Source: Aquanectria penicillioides (taxonomy: Eukaryota > Ascomycota > Sordariomycetes > Hypocreales > Nectriaceae). Taken from it: 64,000 nt of DNA. Of this stretch, positions 1-13,165 are shown in pieces. Positions within the stretch are counted from its first letter, which is position 1. Every line of letters begins with the position of its first letter. The notes beneath the pieces were generated by a model that was not told the DNA's origin, did no database searches, and saw only the letters and a program-made list of their open reading frames with translations. Made by a program: the position numbers and the translations under genes. The stretch covers positions 5,518,001-5,582,000 of the forward strand of contig PYIU01000002.1 in the NCBI GenBank assembly GCA_003415625.1, written 5' to 3'.

Positions 1-800
1 GTTTTCAAGTTCGACTACTCCAAGGTTTACTGGAACAGCAAGCTTGACACCGAGCACAAGCGAATCACCGCCCTGTTCAAGCCTGGAGAGGTCGTCGCAG
101 ACGTCATGGCTGGCATTGGCCCGTTCGCAGTGCCTGCCGGAAAGAAGGGTGTCTTTGTGTGCAAACGATAAGAACCCTGAGAGTTTCCGATATCTTGAGG
201 CCGCCATCAAGAAGAACAAGGTAAGTGTTTATGACGGGGCGACTCTTATCAGAGTTTCACAAGGCTAATGGTTGCATGCAGGCCACAGAATACGTCAAGC
301 CTTTCAATTCTGATGGACATGAGTTTGTTCATCAGGCAGCTGATCTCGTGCTCAAGGCATCCAAGCGCGGCGATTACGCCGTCATCAAGCCTCCGAAGCA
401 ACCCAGGAACTCTACGGGACCTCCGCCAGAGCCTGTCAAGATCCCAGTTCCTCCGACTATCTCGCATTTCGTCATGAACCTACCAGCGTCGGCCATAGAG
501 TTCCTTCACAACTACCGCGGCCTTTATCATGGTTACGAGGAGCTCTTTACACCCCACACGGAGGTGAAGCTGCCGATGATTCACGTGCACTGCTTCTCTG
601 TCAAGGCCGATGATGAAACGCCTCTGATCGACATCTGCCAGAGGATAGAGAAAGAGATTGGCGTGATGCTCAAGCCTGGCGATGCTGAAGTCGACGGCGA
701 AGTGCTTATCTACGATGTCCGGGATGTAGCGCCTGCGAAGCGGATGTTCTGCGCCACTTTCCGATTGCCGCGCGAAGTCGCCTTTGCGCCGAGGGCCTAG
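1..800 (+). CDS. TRM5: tRNA (guanine-37-N1)-methyltransferase, 3' part (frameshifted)
   Basis: Trm5 makes m1G37 next to the anticodon using S-adenosylmethionine; in fungi it serves nuclear/cytosolic and mitochondrial tRNAs. The window opens inside the gene. The sequence shows the SAM-binding motif [17 protein letters not shown], then ANDKNPES, and in the last exon the family motif [10 protein letters not shown]. The last exon is 282-800, after an intron at 221-281 (GTAAGT...GCATGCAG). The frame is broken near 160: frame 1 carries the protein to GVFV and would stop at 169-171, while ANDKNPES continues in frame 2. This fits two missing bases, for example a GGG reduced to G. About 245 C-terminal residues are present and the N-terminal part lies upstream. 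The family call is secure; the cause of the frameshift is inference. Confidence 0.93.
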
Positions 801-1999
801 CAGGTGTCCCGGCAGAGTTCGGCCCCGACGGGCGGCCGGGGGGTGTCGACGGCTCGTTTTAATGCCCGATGAGACTCGACGATTGCAGCCTGCCTGATGC
901 GACGGCGACAGATAGGGAACTGTTGCTGCTGGGTCGCATTGCAACCGGACCTGCCCGTCAAGGATGGGCCTTATCGCGACGAGGCCATTTTCCGCGCGGG
1001 GCAACTTACAGTAGGACAAGTGCTAGAGAGGTGCTGGAGACGAGAACAAAACTCCAACCCTACCGGGCCACTTTGGAAAAGAAGGCTAAAAGGGCCCCCG
1101 CATGCAGCCGGTCAACGCAAGCTGTGCACCGGGATTTCGAAAGATCATCGATACGAACCACCTCGGCCGCCCGGCGTGTGGGCACGTTGTGGTTCCCTGC
1201 TTGCTCGCGGGGGCCCCGTGGTTCGCTCGCGATGGCGTCCAGCTTGCATCCTGGGCAAGTCAAACACAGAACGAAAAAGGCTGTTGGTCTGGCACTTCTG
1301 GGCACCACGCACACTCCCCCTCCCTCAGACCTCCGACCCCCCCGTCAAGCAAATCTGGTTGGCGTCGCACGGCAGCGCCGTTCGACTGCACACCGATGGT
1401 GCATGCATTCAACCTGACGCGGCTGTTGTGCAACCACCAGTGTGCAGAAGGCTTGCAGAAGGGTGGAAGGAGGGGAAGGGGGGGCGAAAACATCAGGCAA
1501 AACGACTTGTTTGCACGTTCTGTCGTTGCCGTGTGTGGCTTGGCAGGCCAATGACGCTGCCCATGGATTTTAGCTTGTGGCTGCATCATGTCGATGTGGT
1601 ATGATGGCAGCCGAGATGAGTTCAGGAAGGGTGGTCGTTTTCTTTTCCCTTGATGCCAAGTCCTCGGTGGAGGTCAAATTCGTTAATGAGCACGAACCCC
1701 TCTGTATGGCGGGCCAGGTCCGATATCTCTTGTCGAAGGTCTGCTCGCAGAATATGTTGGCTGCGTTCGGTGTGATTCCTTGATACAGAACACCCTGGTC
1801 CGAGTTTGCTATGCTAGTCTTCCCCAGGGTCTCCCCCACATGTCATGCCCACTTTCGCCATTGTCCGTGATAATGTACCAAACAAAGTCCCTCGAGGTCA
1901 ATCAAACTGGTCGAGATGCATCACAAGGCGCGATAAGGTGCCCGCGATCAGATTTCTGGGCTTTCTGACCGGTCTCGAATGTGAAGTTGCAATGAGACA

Positions 2000-2042
2000 A
2001 CACACACGCACACACGCACACACGCACACACGCACACACAAA
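2000..2042. repeat. (CACACG/CA)n microsatellite
   Basis: Alternating CA dinucleotides interrupted regularly by G, about 43 bp, in the intergenic region after TRM5. Confidence 0.9.
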
Positions 2043-5000
2043 CATGTCATGACAAGACGAAGGAGAGAAGGGGGGGGAGGGGAGAGGGAAGAAAAATCCC
2101 CATTCATGATGCCGAGTCGTGTCACCTTGCTCGTTCAAGGCCCGCCCATGATGTGCACACCTCAGGGTTTTGGGGTAAGAAGACGCAGCAAGGGTGGCGA
2201 CGTCGGGCATGGGTTCTTATTTCTAAAACCGATACGACGTCTCGCAGCGAATAGCGGATATTTTTGGCTAATTATGATGCCTTGCTGAGCAAGCTGCGGC
2301 TACGATGTGCAAAACGGTTTGTGTAATCTGTATGTCGTGCTTCTTTCGTCCAAATTGGCGACACATGTTTCTTTTTCTCAGATTATTGGTAGAACGAACG
2401 AACTGGACTTGGTGATGCATCTCCTGCAGGCATGGCAGCACCTCAACGTCCAGTTCCAGAACATTTAGCCGCGTCCCTCTGAGCCGAGAAGAGTGGCAAG
2501 AGGAATAAAAAAACATCATGGGCTTCGTTGCTTTCGTGGCCGCTCCGAATTTCTTCTTCTTCTCTTCTCCATCGCGTCTGTGACAGGGAGGACTGTAACC
2601 CTTCCTCGGCCACCTGGCAGCCCTTGTGTCCAGCACCCCTCCCCCCAGAGTGAAACCCTTGGCCGCATCCCTATCCCTCCCCCTTTGGCGGCCCGTCGCG
2701 GAACCACCGATCGACGACAGACTAGGATATGAGGTAATGCTTTCTTGACGGCTGGTAATCTCCCATCCCAAGACCGGCCATTTCCCAGGGGGGGATGGAC
2801 GAGGGTTAGCAGGAACCTCACAACGGGGAAGGGGGAGGGATCGTCCGGCCATCAACTAGTTGACATGCTTGGTCCATCTGCACCAGGAGTATCTCCATTT
2901 AGGTTCTGCTGCAGCGCGTTGACCCCCCTCCGTGGAGCAACGTGGGATGGGGTGTGTGGGGAGGGCTGAAGGACTGGTGTCCGAGGAAGGGGTTGGATAG
3001 CTTTGAGGCTGATGTCGATGCTGTCTGGCCTGTTACGCACACGCTTTTGTGTCGTAGAGGCTCCAAGTTGTACGGCAGGCCTCAAGATTAGCGCATTGAT
3101 ATTGAGAGGACACTGCTGATAGCAGCGTCGAACACAACATAGTCTTATCTCGAACAGCTCGAGTAAGGCATAGAATTACTATCTCGACAGATAAACAGAG
3201 AGAGCCTTGTGATGGAGAGCACATCGCTATGACTTTCACATGTTAAGGCAGGGATGGTCTAGGCCCAGGCCCCATGGCTAGCAAGAATCGAGTGCTGGGT
3301 GCAGGAGCTGGAACAGAGCGTTGGCAAATCCCAATCGAAACACCATTCAATCCCGGAAATGCGCTCAGGTTCAGGTGCCGAGCAGTGCTAAGAGTTCTAC
3401 TCCATTGGGAGTCGCGTGCCCGGACAAGAGGCTTTCCTCGATTCAAGGCCGAGCCCGTTTTTACCGACGGCAGTGATGGGTGCTGTCTCATCCGATCGAT
3501 GGGGTGATGATGGACGACAAGTTGCTGACCATGGTGAAGACAGCAACGATGTGATTGGATCGATCCTTTCGGCAGTGCATGCTTTGCAGTTCCTTAAATG
3601 ACCGTGATATAGGGCTGGAGCTAGACGGAAAGGGAGGGGAGGCAGAAAATAGCATGGTAGGGGCTGGGAAGACGGTGGTGGGCGGAAAGTGGGGAGAAGG
3701 AGAAAAGAGAGAAAATGAGACGAGGTGAGAGAAAACAACAACGAAATGGTGTAGAACAGCATCGTGGCTGTAAGAGCCCATGAATCAATCTCCGGAACTT
3801 GATACAGCCTCTACGCACGTCTCATGGGGCCCTGCAATCGATCATCTGCCGACACATCCATCCACAACGGGTGCAGGGCACAATCACTAGTAGCTGGCTC
3901 ATGTCGAGCATGGCCGGACGACGCCCGTCAGAGCTCTAGGACTGAGATGGTAGCATCCGTCCACCCCTTGAGGGTGAATCTCTTGGCCAGGTGCGCGGCA
4001 CGTCAGGAGAAACGGGCTGGAGCTGATGGGCGCTTTCAAGGTAAATCAGATGCCACGCCCTCACCTTTACCGCCTAGACGGCCGGCGTGTTGGCACGGCG
4101 GGACACTCAAGGTGGAGGGTAAGCACCTCGAATACTACGATGCATCTCATGGCCCCAGGCACTCTGGCCGCTGTCGAGATTTGGCAACCGGTGAGGAAAT
4201 GACTGGTCAGCGGGCCGGGGACGTCTAGGAGGGGTGGCATCGCAGGGGTGGCCGCGCATTTGCATCGCATCACGCAAAAGAGAAAGCTGCGTCGGCAGGA
4301 CTAAGGGCCCAAATTCTGCACGTCGACTTTCCGTACCACGTCAAAGCAAGGTATGTCGGAGAAAGGAGGGCCCTCGCAGACGCGGCGTGGGACACTGACG
4401 GTGCGAGAGTGGGCAAGGAAAAGTGGGCGACCGGGTATTGATAAGGCGCTTGTTCGCCCTCGGACTGCTCGATGATGCGATCCTTACGCTTGAATTGGCT
4501 TCGCCATCATGTCTGCCGCAGGAGAAGCTCGGAAATGACGGCTTCTGTAACACCCCAGCCATCATCCTATGTAGGAACTTAGATTCTCTGCAACTTCAAA
4601 CTCCACTCGGCGAGTGCCATGATTCCTCAGCACTTTGGCCGAGCGGCCATTCCATCGGCCGCACGTCAACCCGTGGCAGAGACTAGACGCCATCTTAGTT
4701 CGATAATTCCAGCGTCGCAATGGGTATCAAAAACACTTGTTGTTAACCTTTGAAGGTATCCGCCAGGTGGCAAAGCCAAGGAATTAGTAACCCCTTCGAG
4801 TCCCTCCCAGCCGGCCTCCCGGAAGCACCAAGGTGGTAATTTTGGATGAAAGGAGAAATTTTGGGTGGAGCGTGTTGTCTAGGGACCATGACCCCGAGCT
4901 GTAGATGTTGAAGTCGGAGTGTTTTGCCATTGCTAACCAGCTGCACAACTCGTGTCGACATTCAACGGGTGGAGGAGGAGTGGGCCAAAGACAGGCAGGA

Positions 5001-8000
5001 GGGTGAGTGAGTGGGTTTTCAACAGCCTTTCTTTTTCCTTCTGGGCTGCTTGCGTGAACAGCTTGAGGGAGATAGGTCCAAGGAGCTAAGAGTTGGAGGT
5101 TGAAGGCAGCCTTTGAGTTTCGGTTAGGCATTGCTCCATCAAAGCGTACATTAACGCATCAACAGTCGGAAAGTCTCAGGGTCAGGGTAGCCGGGCATCG
5201 CAAAGTTCAACCGATAGGCTGGGGGACGACATTGTGGCTGGTGCAATTGATAATAGGGAGTGGCCCTTGCTTCAAGGAAATCATCTTTCGGGATACCCAG
5301 AGCAGTAGGGCGGTTCTCGAGAGCTAACGAAATGGATAGGTCAGAGAATCAAACAAAGACAGATAGATAGACATGGTGAGGTGTGCGTATCGTATCGCGG
5401 CCGATTAGACAACCATCGCGGCCGATAAGACCATGACCCGCTCCCACTGTGAGCTTGAAAGCGGCTAAGGCAAAGGAGGGGAGCTAAACGAGCGAGCCTT
5501 GTGTCACGATGAGGGAATCAAGTCGAGATGAGTGGCGTGGAGTAAAGCTTCGCGTGCATTGGCAGCGCGAACAGAGCCGGGCAGGAGTAGCACTGCTGCG
5601 GGACTGATGCGAGACTGATGCGAGACTACACCTGTTTGCGGGAAGACGTGCAGCAGGGCCTTGGTATGGTGTGGCTCCGGGCAATTCACAGCTCGAGATA
5701 AAACAAGATAGAACTAGAAAGGTGGCTTGCTTGGTGGATGGATAGGGCGGCCCTCCCGTAGCCACATGGAGCGACGCGGAGAGGCAGAGGGAGAGGCAGG
5801 GCGAGAAGAGAGAGGGAGGACAGAGTGACAGAGAGTTGTGTGAACAGGTTTAGCTTGACGGAGGATTGTTGACGCTGACCAATGGCCGAAGCGAATGGAA
5901 CGTCAGCAAGTGTCAACGTGGATTGGCCGATCAGGTCGCCCGCAGAACGTTTCACAGCATGGCCCGATCCCTTGAGCCTTGTTCCAGTGCCGGAGTCGTG
6001 ATGGCGTGAGGGAGACCGAACGTGGGGTTGAAGGAGATATGGATATGGATATGGAATGGGGCGAAGAATGAACCCGGGAGCATCCGTTGAAGCAGGGACA
6101 GATGCGTGCGGCGTTGCGGAGGAGGTCGGAAGAAGCCCGAGCGCGGCCAGGCCACAGGGGAACGGGGACAGGAGAGTTCAGACGGAGCAAGGACGATCCA
6201 ACAAGCCAAGTCCTGGAGAGCAAGCACAAAAGGTGGAGGTGGAGTTGGTCGTGGTGGTGGTGGGTGGCGGGAGGCGGAGGGCCACATCGAAGAGCAGCCG
6301 TCGGGGGCCGGGGCCGGATAGGTACTACCTACGTATGTAGCTGTGTAGTGTCCTGTAGGCGTCTAAGTAGACTATACCGGTACTGTGCGGTTCCAGTTTC
6401 AGTTCCCCGAGGTGAGGAGTGTCACCAGTTACCGGTGAGATGCCTGTTTGCTTGTGCCCGCACCTAGGTGAGCGAGCTTGGGACACGTTGAGGACATTGC
6501 TTGGGGTGACCTAAGACATGGCTTGGAGGAGGGGGCGGTTCATCAGACACACACGCTGGGTGTTTGTTCCTCTGGTTGGCAGTCTCGCGGGGGGGCCAAT
6601 AAATCCTGGGGAGGGGCGTTGGGGGCGTCAGGGAGCAATTTCTGGGGGAGTCTGGGGCAAAGAATGGGGGCCAGTTAGTGGTCTGGGCTCCGATGGATCA
6701 CTGTGCTTCATCGGCTGACTGGCCGCCATTCATCCATTCACTTTGCCGGAGCCCGCGAGTTTGTTTTGTCAAGTCGTGTGTCTTGCACTGTAGTCTCCTC
6801 TCTGGAACCCGAAACAGGGCAGATGATGGCGGCCGGGCAGCAGGCAGCAACAAGAAAAACACCAATGGAGGCCTGGAGCAGCTAAGACGGCGAAACACCA
6901 ATAATACCGGACCGTCCCACGGGTCGATCGATCCACGCTCCGGCTCACACTCAGGCTTGCTCGCTCCTAGCGTTAGTTACCCGGCTCGATGAAAATGTTC
7001 TCCCCCAACCAGATCTCCCTTGTTGATTCCCCCCTTCGAGCCAGTGGCCACCGCGCGCGGGAGAAATCGGTGCCACCTCTTCCCGGAGGCTTAGGGACGA
7101 GGTCACGGGACGACGACGAGGTGCGATGTGGGACGCTCCCGGCAAGAATGTTTGCGTGTTGGCCTTGACTACGGCTCAATGGAGCTTTCTTTGGATGTGA
7201 CGGCGGACACTCTCGGCCGCACGCCCGCGCCGCATCATAGGAGCAACCAAGCAGCCACGGGCCACATCAACGCCATCCGGGCGCCATCTTGCACGACCCT
7301 TGGAGAGGCACCGGCGATACTGTAGTGCGGCGAGCGATATGAGATATGCTCCCCCTTGGAGGGACCTGGCGGAAGATCCCCCTTGGCCCCTCGAGCTCAG
7401 GGCGTTGTTGGGGTGTCGATCCAGTCAAAGCTCCCATCGACACGATCAGAATGTCATCATGAACGGCCAAAGCTCGTCAGGGAGGAGCTGTCGGTAGATG
7501 TCATGGTTTAATCATACATATTGTGACCTTGCCAGGGACGAGGACCGAAATGAACACTGTTTTCGGTACCCGATCATCAGCAGCTTCGGCCACAATGTCC
7601 AGGATCCAATGTCGCACGGTCCGTACCGTCGTTGAAACCCATTATGTGAGCAAGTGTATTAGCAGTCCACCAGCAGAACTGACCAACCCCTCCCCCCTCT
7701 CTCGCGCCTTAGCCCCCCTTTGAAGCTTGACAAACGGCGATGGCACGCACGAGATGAAGCCATGTAAGCTAGGGCCGTACACGTACAGCTCACACATACA
7801 CACGGAGGAAGCGCCCACTCCTGTTACATTCCTGTGATACAACAGCACCCCATCTTGTGGCCGAAGTAGGTACGAAGCCACGCACGGCATTGGTGATGCA
7901 CTTCGACTGATACGGCGCATGGGGCGTGATTATTCCCCTCTTGGTCGCCCCTCTAGAGACCCTCTTAATGAGTGATGGTTGCAAAGTCAATGAGGTGGCC

Positions 8001-11000
8001 GACATAGTAGGTTCCATCTTACGTATTAAGCCTCGAGGGGCTGGGCCGCATCATGGAGGGGACAATTCACGACACTGGATTCAACTCCCGGCCCTACCAA
8101 GATACGGCACTATCCAGGCACGCCTGGGTCTATCCGGGACCAAAAGTGCCTCACAGGGACGCTTGTCCTTCTTTCGATGTCGCGCTGTCAATCGAGCTGC
8201 TGAGATACGAAAGCTAAACTTGTATGTAGCTTGCGCCCTGCTTGTTTGCTTACTCCCCCTACCCTACATTCATGCACGTTGCACTGCCGTATTCGTACAT
8301 GCCGAGTTGGGCCTGGGGAAGACAGCACGCAATGACTAAAGTTTCGGATGGAGAAATATCCACTGTCATCGTGGAGGAGGCTCATGCTACCATGTCTCGT
8401 TGACATACGCCGTGGCAAGCCAGGGGATCCATCTGCTCAAGCCTCGCCTCACCTAGGTGGGTGCGTCGCTGCTCTGGAGTTGCCAAGACAGAGTATCACA
8501 GTTTCCATTGTTACCCGGCGGCAACCCCCCAAAAAGGACACTCCCTAGAGAAACAGGAACTGTTCGGGCTCAAACTCGGCAAATGGAGAGATACCGGTTT
8601 GCTTTTTTTCGGGCCCTGAACCGAAACGAGACGCATGGAGAGAGGTGAGGGAAGGCGCCACCCACTGCCGCCATCACACGCTTTGGTCAGGCAAGCAAGT
8701 ACTACTATGGACAGCAGGAAGGGATTGATGGCCGGGCTTTCAACACCGCGCTTCGGAGCAAATGACAGGGCATTCTCATTGTCCGTGTCTGTTCCAGCGA
8801 GCCATACTGTACTGTGAGACAAGGGCGCGGTTGGACACTGCACAGAGCAATTTCTGATATTCCTGGACAAGGGCCGAGGGCGTCGAGGATTTAGGCGGCC
8901 CCGGAACTGAGAAGAAAATTTTCGTAAAATTTTTTTCTTCACTTTCCTTTCTTCTTCCCGTATTATTTTTTTGCCAAATACCCAATTACGGTACGGCCGC
9001 CTCGGCCAATCCCACCCCATGATGAATCCCCCAGCCAGGGGTCTCGGTGGGACAGCGACGTGCCTGCTTCTGGAACCCACGATCCCCGCTTTGCCTCCAC
9101 GTTGGTGAGCCTGCGTCGAGAGGCGAAATAGAGCCCAAAAAAATCCGACGATGCTTGGCGCGTCCCAGCGGCAGGCGACTGTGCAGGATTTTCATCTCTG
9201 GCGCTTCCGGGGCTCACGCACATCCCTGCCAGGCCCTGTCTGGTCCAGCTCGCTGGGCCGCTTGGGGCTCTTCGGGGGAACTAGTCGTGGGCCCCGGGGC
9301 CTGGTGTGTCCGCCATCGTGGACCGCTCTGTTGGGTGACCCCCCCGGAACTGTCTAATATGGCAATCAAACAGCACCCATTCCAACTGGAAGATGGAGAT
9401 AGGCCAATGACGAAGGCCCGGCAGAGACAGAGATGGATGGCCACGGAAACGGCGACAAGAAGGCATGGAGAAAGACGGGGTGGTAACTCTTAGGTAAACG
9501 CAGGATGGAGTGCATCGCGAATCGAGAGCGGCCTAGAGTCAATGTCATGGAACCGAGGGTTATGTTCGGACTTTGATTGCAACGTCCGCCCGTCCTCGGC
9601 TAACAGTTGAATTGCATCCGCGCCTTGTCCAGACAGTGCCCCGTCTCGATTCGACAGAGCACTAGAAGAAGTGCGTCCTCGTGCCCAAAGGACGGCCCCA
9701 TTTTGACGTCCCATTGATTTCCCCCCTTGCACGAGACCGCGAACCCTGCCCTGCCCTTTTCTGCCTCCGTCAGGCACCGGGCTTCGGGCGGGATTGAATG
9801 GGAGCGTTTGGAACCCCCCAGCTCGCGGAAGCACGGAGAGGGCGATGAAGTCGTAGTCGTCTGGATGGCTGCGACACTGCGGCTGAACGGGGCCTGACAG
9901 GACTCCGTTTGGTCCTCACGGTCATGAGCCTTTGCCTCCCCTCTTTTTCCTGTCTTTGGACCCCCAGTCACCTAGTCCACACCTTGACCCTCACCTCGAG
10001 TCGTGACACCCTCGTCGGCCTGGGTCAGGAGATGGAACAGGAGATTTTGGGAGGGGGGGGTAACGGACCCCAATTACGGAACCCGTCTCGTGGTCGTCCG
10101 GGTCCCGGTGACGCTTTATTAGAGGGTTGGCCAGAAAGGGGAGGCCGTTAGGGTGTAGAGGGCGGCGCGCCGCGGCGTCCTCGGGACGCCCCCGGGCACA
10201 GTTGGCAGTGGGGAAAATTTTCCTTTTCTTCTCAGGGCTGTTCTAGTGTTAGTGGTGTTGCATATTACCCTGTCGGGCCTTGGTCAGTTGGGTAGGCTTT
10301 TATTCGAACCCCGCAGGGCTTCAGACCTCAAATCAGTCATTCAGTCACTTCATCAAATTCCCCGGTCATGACGAAAAAAACCCCCCCAAAATTGTAGCCG
10401 GCCCTATTCGCGGTCGTGGGTAGTGGGTCGTGGAGCCGCGTTGCGCCTCGACAATCAGTCCCCTATGGGCCAGATTCATCTTCTGATGCAAGTGATGCTG
10501 CACTATCAGCTGCGCGGTTGCTGTCGTGCGGATGCCGGCGTCGTAGTTGCTGCGGTTGATTGATTGATTTTAGTGTGCTGCGTGTGCTGAATTGTGTTGC
10601 GCAGTGTCCGTTAACTCAACGCAGCATCGCATGGCAGCGCATGGCCTCGCAGCACTCCGCATACATAACATGGACATTGCATGGCGGCGTGCTCAAATTG
10701 CGGATTTTTGACTGATTATGGCGTTCCTTTCGCTCTGGTCGTCCTCGTGCCTCCCTTGCCTCCACCTGCCCTTCGTTTCCTGGATTCCTATCCCTGGATA
10801 TCAGAGGTCATCCATTATCTTGTCATTCATTCCCCATGCTCGATCCTCCAGACAGCGGTCTTCGGACGCCCACGCAGGAAAAGTGGACTCTTCCATTCCC
10901 AATTCATCTGCTTTGCACCAGCGCGGGCGGTTGTCCCACCCACGCTTTTGCATCCACAGTTTACCAAGGGGGAATCAGACTTTACTAGCACCCACGAACT

Positions 11001-11490
11001 CTCCTCACCCTCGTTCGGCTTGCACCGCACACGGTGTACCAGCAAATGTGAGGCAAAGAACCTAGCCACTGGATCCCGACCCGGAGAGACCAGAGCCAAC
11101 GGGGGGAGCAGCGTCGCTTGCTCACATTCGGAGACTGTCACTGACTGACTTTTGTTCCGTATATCGCAACACGCCCACATCCCACATCCCACCACCACCC
11201 ACGCTACTTGACTCTCCCACGCTTTTTTACTTGCACCCCACGCCACCCCCTCCGAATCCCAATTCATCTGCCCTCTCCACCCACACCTTCGTTCTCAGTC
11301 TGTTCTTTACTGGGCTCTACTTTACTTTTACTTTACTTTACTTGGAAGGCCGCTCCTCGGCTGTGTTCGGCGCTGTCACGAGGATTGGTCTTGTATATGT
11401 AGTGAGGCGAGTTTGAGAAAGAAAGAAGGGGACAGGCACTTGTGACAGAAATTAGCCCTAGACATAGATGAACAGACAGAGAAAAAGAGA

Positions 11491-11574
11491 GAGTGTGAGT
11501 GAGTGTGTGAGTGAGTGTGTGAGTGAGTGTCAGTGAGTGAGTGTCAGTGAGTGAGTGACTGACTGAGAGGAGAG
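11491..11574. repeat. GAGT/GTGA-type microsatellite
   Basis: Imperfect GAGTGTGA and CAGTGAGT units over about 84 bp, within the pyrimidine/purine-biased DNA upstream of the REG1-like gene. Confidence 0.85.
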
Positions 11575-12489
11575 AGAACCAGGAGCCCTGGCTTGCTCTT
11601 CTCTCTCCGCACTCACATCCCTACCTTGACCTTGCATACACGCACTTGCTTGCTTCCGTGGCAAGCAGGTAGACAAACCGACAGAATCGAGCCCTGTGGA
11701 ACACTGCACCTTTCCCTCCGGCACTCCGGTACATCACACTCCCCTGCCCCTCCCACTCACACTCTCAACCCGACCGGCCGGTGGAGAAGTGAGACCTGAC
11801 TTGGGGGCCCTGGTTCGCGAAAGCCCCGGCACGTTTGGACCCTCCCCGTGTGGTCAATCCCATCAAATCAGCCTCTAGCGTCGTCTCTTTTTCCTCTGAG
11901 CGGTCCAATCCGGACCCGGCCCTTGTTGTCGAGTCCCAGTGCCAGGGCGTGTGCGTGAGTGCGTGTGCGTGTGTGTGCGTGTGCGTGACTGCAATGTGTG
12001 TGAGTTGATCCTGGGGGAGGGAGAAACTGGAGACTTTGGTGCCCTGTGGCCTGGGGTCCCGCCGTTCCATGATCCATCTTGTCCACCAGAAACAAGCGCC
12101 GATCCGTCTTCGCCCGCGCCCTACTCTCGCTTCTGGTCCCCTTGTGCCCATTCCACGACGATGGTGTACATACGGTCTTGTATGTTGCAGTCTCTATCCT
12201 AGCCATCTTCGGTCTCCCATTTGTATTAACTTCGTGCCTCTTCCCCTTGGCTTCGCCCTTTCCCCCCATGCTCATGCCATGCTACACGCTATCCGCACAC
12301 GATACGTACCTTACCCATCCATCGTCCCCTCCATCGCATCCCATTGCACTGCATTGCATCCCCATCCCATCCCCAAAAATCCAAATTCCACCCCCGTGTA
12401 CGAATACTGCAAGGTGTTATTATTGTTTGCTGCTGTTTCTGTACCTTTTGCGCCTGTCTCCTGGTGTGCCTTATCTCTGCCGTGGTTCC

Positions 12490-13165
12490 CACCCCCAGCT
12501 TTTCTCTTGTCCTCTTATTCCGTCCCGTCCTCCCTCTCGTCTCGTCTCGTCTCGGCTCGTCTCGTCCTCATCATCTTGGACTGTCAACAGCGGCCTCATT
12601 TGAGGACGAGAGCACATCATCTTGGGCTGGCGCACCTCAGTCACACTCCCCGCGGCCTTTGTCTTTTGATTGCCCATCTTTTTAAATTCCCCCACGAACT
12701 TCGTCACCGCCTGGGGCACAATCGGCTCCAACGCCACCACGCCTCGACCAGGTTCAAAGCGCCCCCCCCCCCCCAATCCCCCGTCAGTCACTCGCTCACT
12801 GCCCCGTCGCGTCCGGAGCACTCCATACAGTACGGTGCCACAAGCGCAACCACAAGGCTAGCCCCAAACAGAATCAACCACCTGCCCGCTGTCCGGCTGG
12901 CCACTCCCTATAACCTGCCCCCCACCCGTCGGCAAACCATTCTTCTACTCCCACGCCCACGCCCAAATCCCAATCCTGTCTCAATTTCCATCCATCCATC
13001 CCACACCTCGACCTCGACCTCGACCTCGACCTTGATCTGGACTTGGACTTCGGCTTCGACTTCGACTCTCTCTCACTTCTACCCATGAGTTTCTAATTAC
13101 AACTACTTCTTTCTGGGCGCTGCGGCATCTTGGTCCCGTCTGCGGACCTCCCATCATCTTCCACC
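12490..13165 (+). promoter_or_regulatory. Pyrimidine-rich leader/promoter of the REG1-like gene
   Basis: The + strand is strongly C/T-biased up to the ATG at 13166, with CTCGT pentamers (12536-12566), a 13-C run (12762-12774) and CTCGAC hexamers (13006-13067). Such CT-rich stretches are common just upstream of fungal transcription starts. The bias reaches back with gaps to about 10680. I cannot place the transcription start. Long open frames read through here, such as one over 12036-13088, but they simply translate the biased DNA. Confidence 0.45.

Larger units (their letters stand above)
801..12489. other. Large intergenic region without recognisable genes
   Basis: About 11.7 kb between TRM5 and the leader of the REG1-like gene. 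Many short open frames exist on both strands, but their translations are low-complexity (Arg/Pro/Ser/Gly-rich), overlap each other, and match no family I recognise. Most lack the intron signals seen in the real genes. The region holds a (CACACG)n tract near 2000-2042, a GAGT-type tract at 11491-11574, purine-rich stretches (for example 3620-3735) and pyrimidine-rich stretches from about 10680. An unstudied non-coding RNA or a fast-evolving gene cannot be excluded. Confidence 0.6.

Noticed and set aside
480..1604. Open frames over the TRM5 3' end and just after it (480-1019 minus, 897-1604 plus)
   Set aside because: One is antisense of TRM5; the others are Arg/Pro-rich with no family resemblance.
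10281..10315. tRNA-like A-box (TGGTCAGTTGG) and B-box (TTCGAACCCC)
   Set aside because: The boxes are about 13 nt too close, and no T-stem, anticodon stem or acceptor stem can be formed.
12036..13088. 350-codon + strand open frame before the REG1-like gene
   Set aside because: Translates C/T-rich leader DNA into Pro/Ser/His/Leu repeats; not in frame with REG1 and no domain.
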